In this document: positions 32,742 to 41,138 of the stretch, in pieces | Layout: every line of letters begins with the position of its first letter | How positions within the stretch are numbered: the stretch's first letter is position 1 | DNA from: Bacteroidales bacterium | Lineage (GTDB): Bacteria; Bacteroidota; Bacteroidia; Bacteroidales; Tenuifilaceae | Direction: 5' to 3' | DNA length: 43,202 nt | Assembly (NCBI GenBank): GCA_013141385.1 | Contig: JABFRB010000030.1 | Span: 1-43,202 of the forward strand | The notes under the pieces: generated by a model | The model's input: the letters and a program-made list of their open reading frames with translations, nothing else | The model's database searches: none | What the model was told of the DNA's origin: nothing | Made by a program: the position numbers and the translations under genes

Positions 32742-35700
32742 CTATTTAAGAAGAACCTTTTGAGTGTAAACCTTTTTCCCAACCACTACCTTAACGATAT
32801 ATGTACCAGAAATAAAGTTTCCTTCAATTTTATTTAATCCTTGAATTAGATTAACTGTTGAATGAACTTGCGCTCCAAGTATGTTGAAAATACCAAGTTG
32901 AGCAGCTCCTTCAAGTACGGGGATTTCTACAAAAATATCCGTAGTATTAGAGTAAATCATTATCGAGTTCAAATCATTAGGATCTACACCAGTACCAGGT
33001 GTAATCTGTAGTGTAGCATTTTGAGTTCCCTGATAATTAGGTTCATTAACTGTAACAACAACTGCATAATTACCAGTATTGGTTGGTGCTGTAACAGAAC
33101 CATCGTAGGTAACGGTATAGTTAAGGTTAGCAGGAACTGTAGTAACAGTAACTGTTTTTGCTGTACCATTATATACCTGAGTTGTATTGGTAATTGTAAT
33201 GGTAGCTGTAGCCTTACTAATAGTCAATGAACCATTCTGAGTTCCCTGATAGTTAGCATCATTAATAGTAGCCACAACAGCGTAAGTACCAGCATTGGTT
33301 GGAGCAGTTGCTGAACCATCATAAGTAACATCAACAGTCAAATCTACTGGGGTGGTAGCGGTAGTTACTGGTTTTGCTGAACCATCGTAGGTTTGGGTGG
33401 TGTTTGTGATGTTAATTGTAGCAGTAGCTTTGGTAATAGTAAAATCACCGGCAACATAGCTAAAAGAATAATTTTCATCAACCCCACCAGAAACTGTAAT
33501 AGCATCAGTATATACTCCAACAACGGTGGTTGCATCGATTGTTGTGTTGGCAGTAGGTTCAGTTGTTAGAACAGAGGCAGTTTCATTATTTACAAAACCG
33601 CTATACTGGAATGTTAAAGTTGGATTAACAGTTCCATAAACCTTTGTTTGATCATCAGCAGTAATAGTTAAAGGTGCCTTAGTTACAGTAAAGTTGCCAT
33701 CAACATAGGTGAAAGTGTAGTTATTGGAAACAGCACCAGAAACTGTTATTGCTCCATTATAAGTACCTACAACGGTGGTTGCATCGACACTAGTAATTGC
33801 TGTTGGAGCAGTTGAAAGAACAGCTTCAGTTTCACTATTAACAAATCCGCTATAGTGGAAAGTTAATGTTGGGTTAGTTGCACCATAAGTTTTTGTTTGG
33901 TTATCGGCAGTAATAGTTAGTTCTGCTTTACTTATGGTTAACGAACCACTTTGAGTCCCCTGATAGTTAGCATCATTAATAGTAGCAACTACAGCATATG
34001 TACTGGCATTGGTTGGAACAGTTGTTGAGCCATCATAGGTAACATTAACAGTCAAACCTAAAGGAGTAGTTACGGTTGTAACAGGTTTTGCTAAACCATC
34101 GTAGGTTTGGGTGGTATTGCTAATATTAATAGTTGCAGTAGCCTTTGAAACAGTTAATGTTTGAGAAACGCTATTTGCAGGTGCATAGTTAGCATCACCC
34201 GCTTGCGATGCTTTAATTGTAGTAGAACCAGCACCAACAATATGAATTGTACTACCCGTAACAGTAGCTACAGCAGTATTTGAACTTGTGTAAGTTACAG
34301 TTAGTGGAGAGGTAGTAGTTGCCCCTGCATCAAAATCGGCATCACCATAAACCTTTGCAGGTAGAGCATTAAAGGTGATTGTTTGAAGCGATGGGTAAGC
34401 ATTTGCTCTATACATTAACCTTGCATTATTGCCAAACTCACTTGGAATTCCACCACCTACAGGAATTTTAAAGAATGCTCCACTTCTTGATGGGTTTTCT
34501 GCTTGATATGAACCAAAGTAGCCACCAGCGCATGATAGACCAACATAATAATCAGCATTAGTAATAGAAGGTGGTGTAAGAATTGTAAATGTAACCCAGG
34601 TACCTAAATTGCCTGCCGCAACAGTAAATGGATTTGATTGTCCAATTATTGCTCCGCTAGCATCCATTACATAGGCAGTTGTAGTAAGACCTGTCATTAC
34701 AGCATTGTTCAAAATCATTGCATCAACTGAAGCAATGTAGGCAGTACCTGTAACATGATATTTACATGCTCCAATAAAACTTCCTGAGTAAGCACTTGAA
34801 GCAGTACTGGCAGGATCTGAATAACTGTATGTTCCAGTGGTTACTGTTTGATTAATTGATTTTGTATTATTGGTGTTTATATCATCAGAAGGAATAGAAA
34901 CAGTAATAACATTTGCACCAGTAACACTAGGTGTGAAAGAAGCAAAACTTACCACTTTTACTTCACCTGGATTAATTGTTGGTATATTTACTACAGCAGG
35001 GCTAAAAGTATTTGCTCCTGTGATGTTTAAGGTAACATCAATATTTGTTTGAACTGAAGTACCCTCATTGGAGATAGCTGCAGAAACAATGTGAGGAGCA
35101 CCGTAGTTTAATGGCAACTGAGCCATAGTATAAACCTCTTTAACAGATATGTCATTAGCCTGACGAGGTGTAAATCTATACTTTAAACCAGCAGTAGGGA
35201 CAGGTGAAAGTCTTATATTGAATGCGTTTCCAGTATAATTACCATCTAAAAATGAACCAGCAGTCCAAGCACTTGTTGAGCCCTTGGTAATACATACTGT
35301 ATTTTCAGCTCCAATTGAGAATCCTCTTAATCCAACTGCTACTGTTTTAAATGTTGATGCATTTGCTGTTGGAGTAAAGGTTCCATAAACAAACTCAATA
35401 ACATTTGTAGTTTCGTAGAGTTTTATTTGGAAAGATAAGTTTGAGTACTGAACGGGTCCACCAGTCTTAACCTTATCGCTTAAATTTTTAAACTGAACAG
35501 TGGTTATTCGATTTGGAGTGGTACCTTCGGTATACACCCTGAATTCAGGAGTTCCTGTACCAGCAGTTAAATCGTGATTGAATGGACTAATAAAGTTTAT
35601 ATCATCCAAACTTGTACTATTGAATACACCTCCAACCATTCCACTATATGTAGAATAGAACAAAGCAGCCGTTGAAGGTGGTGTATCTCCCAGTTTAATG

Positions 35701-38700
35701 AAACCATTGGTGTTTAAAATAAACTTACTAAAAGTACCACAGTTAAAGTTAAATGGGAAACCTATATCAATAGCCGATGAGTTTGCATTATCGTTATTGG
35801 CAACTGTAATAGCAGAACCATCTGTACCTAGGTCTGTATATGCGCCACCAGTTACTATTTGTGATAATGTAGATGCAAATGACATTTTATCACAACCAGC
35901 TGTGGGAGTAAATGATAGATCGTTACCATATACTGTTCCGTAGCTGTTTGTAGCATAAGTTCTTACATAATAAGTTGCAAGTTTACTTAGGGTAATTGCC
36001 TGTTGGAAAGTACCTACACCAGCACCAACAGCAATATGGTTATCAGCCAAAGTTGCTTTACCCGCTGTATTCCAAACAAATCCTCTTTCGGTAACTACAT
36101 CGCCACCATCAGATGTTACCTCGCCACCAATTGTTGCAGCAAGAATATTTATATTTGTTATGGTTCTGGTTACTACAGATGGAGTACCAAGTGTTGCTGC
36201 TGTTCCAACTAATGAAGGAACTTTATAACAGTTAGTTGCAGAATACTCATATATTGCGAAATAGTATGTTTTTGCAGCATTTAATCCAGTTATATTATTT
36301 GTTGTTCCTGTTCCTACATAAGCTAGAATATTACCAGTACCTAGATCTGTTCCAACCAGTGAGGTGTAATCAGTTCCATTTACAGGTGAAAAATCAACTG
36401 GAGTATCTTGTTTATAAACAACTATTACACCAGCACCGTTACCACGAGTCCAATTTGCGGTTAACGATGTTAAAGCAAGAGCACTTGCATTAAAATCTTT
36501 TGCTTGCAATGTTGGGGTTACACACGAAGGTTCAGATACTGCAACATCATCAATATAAAGATTATCGCCAAAATTATTAAACGATTCGAATTTAATCATA
36601 ACGCTGCTTCCAACATATGGGGTTAGGTCGATGCTCTCCAATCGCCACTCATTAGCAGTAGCGGGGGTCATCCCTAAGCTTGGGTCATAATTGGTTGTAG
36701 TTTGAAGTTCCGAACCCTCTTTATAATAAACCTTTGTAAAGGTTGCACCACTGTTAGTTGAAACGTAAACACCTAATCCATCGGCAGCTGTCATATGGTA
36801 AGCAACCTTAAAGGTAAGGGTTGGTTGAGTTGCACCTGATAAATCAATTTTCGGGGTTACCAATCCATCAAGTTGACCAGTAGCAGTATAATTCCAACAA
36901 TCCATCTTAGCGGCTTTTGTACTAGCACCATTCCCAGCAATTGCGGCTTGAGCCCAAGTTGTAGAATTATCAGGGTTAAGAATTGTCCAATTGGTTGGTG
37001 GGAATGTTCCTTCAAAATCTTCGGTAAATGGCATTGTAGCTAAAGCAACTGGGAAGTTAATTATAGATTTGCTGTAGACATCATTGTCTGTGTTTCCATC
37101 ACCTGTAACAGTTACAGTTGATTTAATTGTGTATGAACCCACTACTGACAAATCTGCTGTTGCAGTAAAGGTGTAAGGCGCAGAAGCTCCTGCTGCAATT
37201 GTGATGTTAAATGTTTCTGAAACAGGGGTCAAAGCATTAATCTGAAAACTTACCGATCCTGTTGTAATATCAGTTGTTGCATTATTTTTGATTACAACTG
37301 TAATTGTCTCTGTACTTGTTAAACCACATGTGTTACCTGCTGGGGCTGTAATTCCGGTTATGGTTGCATCGGTCGTAGGCATATTCTGCATAAAATCAAA
37401 AGAAACTACTCCTAAGTTTTCTGCAATATTTACTATCGGTTTCCAAGTACTTTTCCCTGCCCATGACTTTGAGTTAGGGGTAGTTAAATCAGTAAATGAG
37501 GTTACGTTAGCTGTTCCTGGGAATGGATCTCCAGTAACAGTTGCTGCCGTTTGAATATTATCAGCTTCAACAAGATCAACGCCTTGATGGGTTGGATCAT
37601 CATTAACCCCGCGATGAGAAGCATTCCAATTATCATCAATATGCCATATTACCATACCATGACCTGGAATATATTGATCCCACAAAGTTTTTTGACGATT
37701 TTCAATAAGAAAATACTCATTATCGGTGGTGCTGTTTACCCTGAAGAAGCTATTATTTGCAACTGATGAGTTTACTGTTTTACCAGTACCAGGGGTTGAA
37801 ATTACAGTTGGGCTTGACCATCCAAGGAAAGTTTTACACCATACTGACAGACTTGAAGGAGTAATACCATTATTATTCCATGAACCACCAGCCATTAAAT
37901 CCCAGTTACCAGCATCGAATGCGCCTGAATAGTCAATATCATATAAATCGGGTAGGCCAAGTGCATGGCCAAATTCATGGCAAATAACACCGATATTAGT
38001 CATTGCTGAGCCAGAAGAACCAGATAATTCAGGGTCAACGTTGTATGCATCAACTAAAACACCATTATAATTTCTTGCCAATGCTCCAAGACTCCATTTG
38101 TGCGACCAAAGAGTATTTGGAGAGGCACCAGCTTCCTCGCCATAACCAGAATGCACAACAATAACACCATCGCAAACACCATCACCATCGTTATCGAATT
38201 GAGAGAAGTCAATTCCATCGGCGTGAGCAGCATCAACTGCTTCCTGAACAAATTGTCTGGCATTAATATATTTACTAGTACCAACATTTGCACCGTATTT
38301 TGCCATTGTACCAGTTGCATGATATATTGGGGTAACCACTGTTTGTAAATGTAAGGTACCGTATGACATTGATTCATAGAAATCTTTAAAACTACCAGTT
38401 CCATTGTAGTTTTCCAGATTCATCATGTTTTCAAAATCAGTCTTTGTAAAAGCAAAAGGTTTATCTTGGAAATCCATCAAAATCATAAGAACCTTTCTTG
38501 TTCCGCCAGTTGGGAATGCTTCAAGAGGTCCGTCCGTTTTTGTAATAGACTCTCTTTCGGATTTAACGGTTTGCAATTGTTTTGAACTATACGATAAATC
38601 TTTCGATTTTGAAGATAGAAACGATTGTTCCATTCCAGTTCTCTTGGTTGGATCATTCGCTTTAATATCTGAACGAACTAAATTGCCATTTGAATCCTGT

Positions 38701-38975
38701 TCGGCATAGAAGTATGTTCCCTCTTCATCCTGAATAATGGTAAAACCATCAACGGTTTTTGCCCAATGCAAAGATTCATCCCCTTTTAGGAAGATGTTAA
38801 TTGTTGAGCCATCAGGGTTTGTATATACTATTTTACCAGGATAAGCTGGGCAAAAGTAGATTCCTTGCCCAATTGTCGATGTTATATTGCTCGTTACATT
38901 CTTATCGGTTACAAAAGAAAAAACCGATAATAGAAACAACGCAAATAACCATTTTAGAGTAAAAATTTTCTTCAT
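32742..38975 (-). CDS. very large secreted M6-family metalloprotease with T9SS sorting domain
   Basis: A 2077-residue protein. After a signal peptide (KWLFALFLLSVFSFVTD), residues 35-150 are a prodomain. The M6 (immune inhibitor A-like) protease spans about 155-400 with the zinc motif ICHEFGHALGLPDLYD (H333, E334, H337), preceded by FDNDGDGVCDGVIVVHSGYG and followed by NWDLMAGGSWNN. C-terminal to it are an Ig-like region, a MAM/cleaved-adhesin-like jelly roll (about 640-830, ending LYIDDVAVSEPS), Fn3-like modules (about 830-1035), beta domains to about 1610, five MBG-type repeats (about 1615-1995) and a T9SS type A sorting domain (about 1995-2077; FNILGAQVHSTVN, GLNKIEGNFISGTYIVKV). It should be exported by type IX secretion and anchored or released at the cell surface, degrading host or environmental protein. 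Confidence 0.93.
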   Translation of the reverse strand: MKKIFTLKWLFALFLLSVFSFVTDKNVTSNITSTIGQGIYFCPAYPGKIVYTNPDGSTINIFLKGDESLHWAKTVDGFTIIQDEEGTYFYAEQDSNGNLVRSDIKANDPTKRTGMEQSFLSSKSKDLSYSSKQLQTVKSERESITKTDGPLEAFPTGGTRKVLMILMDFQDKPFAFTKTDFENMMNLENYNGTGSFKDFYESMSYGTLHLQTVVTPIYHATGTMAKYGANVGTSKYINARQFVQEAVDAAHADGIDFSQFDNDGDGVCDGVIVVHSGYGEEAGASPNTLWSHKWSLGALARNYNGVLVDAYNVDPELSGSSGSAMTNIGVICHEFGHALGLPDLYDIDYSGAFDAGNWDLMAGGSWNNNGITPSSLSVWCKTFLGWSSPTVISTPGTGKTVNSSVANNSFFRVNSTTDNEYFLIENRQKTLWDQYIPGHGMVIWHIDDNWNASHRGVNDDPTHQGVDLVEADNIQTAATVTGDPFPGTANVTSFTDLTTPNSKSWAGKSTWKPIVNIAENLGVVSFDFMQNMPTTDATITGITAPAGNTCGLTSTETITVVIKNNATTDITTGSVSFQINALTPVSETFNITIAAGASAPYTFTATADLSVVGSYTIKSTVTVTGDGNTDNDVYSKSIINFPVALATMPFTEDFEGTFPPTNWTILNPDNSTTWAQAAIAGNGASTKAAKMDCWNYTATGQLDGLVTPKIDLSGATQPTLTFKVAYHMTAADGLGVYVSTNSGATFTKVYYKEGSELQTTTNYDPSLGMTPATANEWRLESIDLTPYVGSSVMIKFESFNNFGDNLYIDDVAVSEPSCVTPTLQAKDFNASALALTSLTANWTRGNGAGVIVVYKQDTPVDFSPVNGTDYTSLVGTDLGTGNILAYVGTGTTNNITGLNAAKTYYFAIYEYSATNCYKVPSLVGTAATLGTPSVVTRTITNINILAATIGGEVTSDGGDVVTERGFVWNTAGKATLADNHIAVGAGVGTFQQAITLSKLATYYVRTYATNSYGTVYGNDLSFTPTAGCDKMSFASTLSQIVTGGAYTDLGTDGSAITVANNDNANSSAIDIGFPFNFNCGTFSKFILNTNGFIKLGDTPPSTAALFYSTYSGMVGGVFNSTSLDDINFISPFNHDLTAGTGTPEFRVYTEGTTPNRITTVQFKNLSDKVKTGGPVQYSNLSFQIKLYETTNVIEFVYGTFTPTANASTFKTVAVGLRGFSIGAENTVCITKGSTSAWTAGSFLDGNYTGNAFNIRLSPVPTAGLKYRFTPRQANDISVKEVYTMAQLPLNYGAPHIVSAAISNEGTSVQTNIDVTLNITGANTFSPAVVNIPTINPGEVKVVSFASFTPSVTGANVITVSIPSDDINTNNTKSINQTVTTGTYSYSDPASTASSAYSGSFIGACKYHVTGTAYIASVDAMILNNAVMTGLTTTAYVMDASGAIIGQSNPFTVAAGNLGTWVTFTILTPPSITNADYYVGLSCAGGYFGSYQAENPSRSGAFFKIPVGGGIPSEFGNNARLMYRANAYPSLQTITFNALPAKVYGDADFDAGATTTSPLTVTYTSSNTAVATVTGSTIHIVGAGSTTIKASQAGDANYAPANSVSQTLTVSKATATINISNTTQTYDGLAKPVTTVTTPLGLTVNVTYDGSTTVPTNASTYAVVATINDANYQGTQSGSLTISKAELTITADNQTKTYGATNPTLTFHYSGFVNSETEAVLSTAPTAITSVDATTVVGTYNGAITVSGAVSNNYTFTYVDGNFTVTKAPLTITADDQTKVYGTVNPTLTFQYSGFVNNETASVLTTEPTANTTIDATTVVGVYTDAITVSGGVDENYSFSYVAGDFTITKATATINITNTTQTYDGSAKPVTTATTPVDLTVDVTYDGSATAPTNAGTYAVVATINDANYQGTQNGSLTISKATATITITNTTQVYNGTAKTVTVTTVPANLNYTVTYDGSVTAPTNTGNYAVVVTVNEPNYQGTQNATLQITPGTGVDPNDLNSIMIYSNTTDIFVEIPVLEGAAQLGIFNILGAQVHSTVNLIQGLNKIEGNFISGTYIVKVVVGKKVYTQKVLLK
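33000..34140 (-). repeat. MBG-type repeat tract inside the M6 protease gene
   Basis: Five modules of two types are seen in the order A-B-B-A-A along the protein. Type A is about 65-70 residues (TTQTYDGLAKPVTT ... NDANYQGTQSGSLTISKA). Type B is about 80-85 residues (ITADNQTKTYGATNPTLTF ... GFVNSETEAVL). The repeats are very similar at DNA level; for example CCTGATAGTTAGCATCATTA occurs in two A modules (about 33245 and 33960). They could recombine and change the length of the surface stalk. Confidence 0.82.
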
Positions 38976-39162
38976 AATTAGGTTTTTAGGTTAGTAATTT
39001 CAAACGGGTCAATATAAAAAAAATATATATAAAGAAATTTTTATAGGTAGGTTTTGGGATTTTGATAGATTTATTCTATATTATGCATATTAGAACCTGA
39101 TAATTAACAATATATATAATAGTACTTGGTGACTACTTTGTTATTAGTTATTCACTTTTATG

Positions 39163-39201
39163 AACAGTAAACCCAACCTTTTACAGTTGGGTTTACTGTT
39201 T
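39163..39201. terminator. 15-bp hairpin, orphan terminator
   Basis: AACAGTAAACCCAAC pairs with GTTGGGTTTACTGTT around an 8-nt loop. It lies in the gene-free stretch 38976-39784 between the M6 protease start and the toxin-antitoxin pair, with no gene ending nearby. It may belong to a degraded transcript or be a repeat. The rest of 38976-39300 holds nothing recognisable. Confidence 0.55.
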
Positions 39202-39299
39202 GCTTCTTACATTGTTTAGCACGGATTACGTTTTGCTAACCAAGCGTTTTTGCAAGTTCCACGAAAAGAAATCTGCTGAAACAATCAAAGTACAGCTCA

Positions 39300-39640
39300 T
39301 TTTCCGTATTATTATCGCAAAATGCGATTATTTTGCTTGTGGGTTGCTTCGTTGGGCTTAAAATTCCGCTTATCAGAGGAACAAGTTGTACTTAAGTTGA
39401 CTCCATCCTAGCAGGCTGTAGCCTGTAAAGATATGTTCGACTAAGGTTGAACCTTAGATGAACCTTTTCAAACAGCCTCAACTTAAAGTGTTCAACAAAA
39501 TCAAATCTACTGTAACTACCAAAGCACAGCCCTCTTTCCGTATAATTATCGCAAATTGCGATTATTTTACTTGTGGGTTGATTTGTTGGGCTTAGGCTTC
39601 CGCTTACCAACGGGGGAAGAACCTTAGCTGAACTTCTTCA
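39300..39640. repeat. family A composite repeats left of the RAYT gene
   Basis: Two incomplete units occur. Each contains TTTCCGTATWATTATCGCA-type sequence with the palindromes at 39313-39329 and 39547-39563, then CTTGTGGGTTG and GTTGGGCTTA. The first unit also has the hairpin CAGGC-TGTA-GCCTG (39412-39425), AAAGATATGTTCGACTAAGG (39427) and the stem around ACTAAGGT/ACCTTAG. The second, after GGGCTTAGG, has ACCTTAGCTGAACTTCTTCA. These match the right-hand array at 41139-41700. Confidence 0.8.
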
Positions 39641-39749
39641 AACAGAGCCTAATCAGGGAACGCTTAAAAAACCTGCTTTATCTCTAATTTCTCAATATTT
39701 GGAATTGTTTTTTTGATTTTTCAACGTAAATTGCACTGTAATATTCAAA

Positions 39750-39783
39750 GTAATTAGGCAGTTTAACAAAGTAAAGTAATTAC
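39750..39783. promoter_or_regulatory. possible antitoxin operator
   Basis: GTAATTA (39750-39756) and TAATTAC (39777-39783) are a perfect inverted pair directly before the antitoxin ATG at 39785. A direct repeat (CAAAGTAATTA at 39746 and AAAGTAATTA at 39773) overlaps it. Autoregulation by the antitoxin is typical of such pairs, but this site is inferred. Confidence 0.35.
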
Positions 39784-39784
39784 C

Positions 39785-40018
39785 ATGAACGTACAAGCCC
39801 AAAAAGCGATTATCATAGAGCAGTTTAAACAGGTTAACGATGTGAACCTGATTAACGCTATAAAGAATATACTCGATTATGCTTTGAAGAAAGAGAAGGA
39901 AAGCCTTGAAGTCCCCGAAGCTCACCAGAAGTTAGTGCTGGAACGCTTTGATAGAGTACGCAAGAACCCTGAAAGGCTTTTGGATTGGGACAAAGCCAAG
40001 AAAACGCTGAAAGCCTGA
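39785..40018 (+). CDS. antitoxin of a type II toxin-antitoxin pair
   Basis: A 77-residue protein. Residues 1-38 are helical (IIIEQFKQVNDVNLINAIKN) and the C-terminal half is charged (QKLVLERFDRVRKNPERLLD), as in Bacteroidota addiction-module antitoxins whose tail wraps the toxin. No ParD- or RelB-specific motif is certain; the assignment rests on the overlapping downstream ParE/RelE-like gene. The stop codon overlaps the toxin start (TGATG at 40016-40020), giving the usual translational coupling. It is probably DNA-binding and autoregulatory through the inverted repeat upstream. Confidence 0.75.
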   Translation: MNVQAQKAIIIEQFKQVNDVNLINAIKNILDYALKKEKESLEVPEAHQKLVLERFDRVRKNPERLLDWDKAKKTLKA

Positions 40019-40332
40019 TGAAGAGGTACAAAATAAAGATTGAGCCCGATGCCCTTACCGACATTCAGAAAATTACCGAATGGTACAACGAAAAACAAGC
40101 TGGACTTGGCGTAAGGTTTCAGGAAACAGTGGTTAAGCAGATGAATTCGCTGGGCAAAGAACCTCAAGTTTATGCCATTCGCTACAGGGAGATTCGTTGT
40201 GTTTTGATAAAGAAATTCCCCTACATGGTGCATTTTTATGTTAACGAAGAGAACGGTACGGTTGAAGTACTTGCTGTGATTAGCACCGATCGCAACCCCA
40301 AAATCTGGACAGAGAAAACCAACAGGCATTAA
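40018..40332 (+). CDS. ParE/RelE-like toxin
   Basis: A 104-residue toxin of the ParE/RelE superfamily: YKIKIEPDALTDIQKITEWY, then GLGVRFQETVVKQMNSLG, YAIRYREIRCVLIKKFPYMV and VEVLAVISTDRNPKIW at the C-terminus. The central RYREIR...FPYMVHF block is typical of the ParE/RelE beta sheet. Start choice: an in-frame ATG at 39985 exists, but the ATG at 40018 overlaps the antitoxin stop and gives the family's normal length and N-terminus, so it is preferred. RelE (ribosome-dependent mRNA cleavage) and ParE (gyrase) activities cannot be told apart by eye. Sits 86 bp from the convergent RAYT gene. Confidence 0.85.
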   Translation: MKRYKIKIEPDALTDIQKITEWYNEKQAGLGVRFQETVVKQMNSLGKEPQVYAIRYREIRCVLIKKFPYMVHFYVNEENGTVEVLAVISTDRNPKIWTEKTNRH

Positions 40333-40379
40333 AAAACACAAACCCACACTCAAATAGGAGTGAAATTTGTATTCATTCC

Positions 40380-40399
40380 TTTCAGGCTTTTGCCTGAAA
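40380..40399. terminator. CAGGC-type hairpin between toxin and RAYT
   Basis: TTTCAGGC-TTTT-GCCTGAAA is a perfect 8-bp hairpin between the convergent toxin and RAYT genes. It may serve both as terminator and as another member of the CAGGC-Nx-GCCTG hairpin family found in the surrounding repeats. Confidence 0.6.
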
Positions 40400-40417
40400 T
40401 TCGTATAATGTATAAAT

Positions 40418-40981
40418 TCATTTAACGGTTTTCCATTTCATATCAATCTCAATAATATCAAGAACATAATCGAGACCTGCATAGTTCCTTGCGCTTGAAT
40501 AAAGGTAATCTTCTGGCTTTGTAACGATACCCGCTCGCACAGGATTATCATGAATATATTCAAGTTTTTGTTCAATGAAATTCTGACTATAGATTATCTC
40601 TGCATGACTCTCATGTGTCCACACTTGGTTGGTCTGCTTATTCTTGAATTTTCCATGGTACTCAAAAACCATCTTCATCCACTCTCTACGGCTCTCAATG
40701 CCGTCATTTATTACCTCTAAAATTTTTTTGCTCGTGTAGTTCTTGAAATCTCTAATGATTCCGCTTAAATCATTGCGCTCGCTTTGTGCAAGTATATGTA
40801 TGTGGTTCGACATAATTACGTAAGAGAAAAGGCTTAAGCCTTTATTCTGCTGGCAATACTTAAAGCTATCGATGGCAATATCACGGTAAATTTTCCTTGT
40901 AAATAAATCAACCCACCCAACAATTTGAAAAGTTAGATAGTAAAGACCATCCTTTTCAGCAATTTTATAACCTGTAGACAT
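40418..40981 (-). CDS. REP-associated tyrosine transposase (RAYT, Y1_Tnp)
   Basis: A 187-residue HUH single-strand transposase of the RAYT type. The two metal-binding His residues are in SYVIMSNHIHILAQ (H60, H62), and the catalytic Tyr is Y82 in IIRDFKNYTSKKIL, the order and spacing expected for Y1 enzymes. The downstream block EYIHDNPVRAGIVTKPEDYLYSSARNY is typical of RAYTs. The gene looks intact and the length is normal. Family A repeats flank it on both sides (39300-39640 and 41139-41700) and family B lies just upstream (41055-41117). RAYTs cut and join REP-type hairpins, so these repeats are the natural substrates; that pairing is inference. It is not an ordinary IS200 insertion, as no second gene or IS ends were seen. 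Confidence 0.93.
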   Translation of the reverse strand: MSTGYKIAEKDGLYYLTFQIVGWVDLFTRKIYRDIAIDSFKYCQQNKGLSLFSYVIMSNHIHILAQSERNDLSGIIRDFKNYTSKKILEVINDGIESRREWMKMVFEYHGKFKNKQTNQVWTHESHAEIIYSQNFIEQKLEYIHDNPVRAGIVTKPEDYLYSSARNYAGLDYVLDIIEIDMKWKTVK

Positions 40982-41054
40982 TTTTTGTAGTTTCTATTGC
41001 GAATTTACAAATTATACCATTATCAATTGCTTTTACAGTGGTTAATAATTTTGC

Positions 41055-41117
41055 TGACCTTGATCTCAGGTGCAGCCTACTATTCATAGAACGACGGCGA
41101 CATGTAGCCGCCGCCGA
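41055..41117. repeat. dispersed repeat family B, copy 3
   Basis: TTGATCTCAGGTGCAGCCTA (hairpin AGG-TGCAG-CCT), then ATAGAACGACGGCGACATGT and AGCCGCCGCCGAACCC. The hairpin arms GGCG/CGCC differ slightly from copy 1 but still pair. It lies about 75 nt upstream of the RAYT start codon and leads into the family A array. Confidence 0.65.
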
Positions 41118-41138
41118 ACCCAATCAATCCTCGTTCGG

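Noticed and set aside
39985-40017. Upstream in-frame start for the ParE/RelE-like toxin
   Set aside because: The extra 11 residues overlap the antitoxin and are not family-like; the ATG at 40018 in TGATG gives the standard coupled arrangement.
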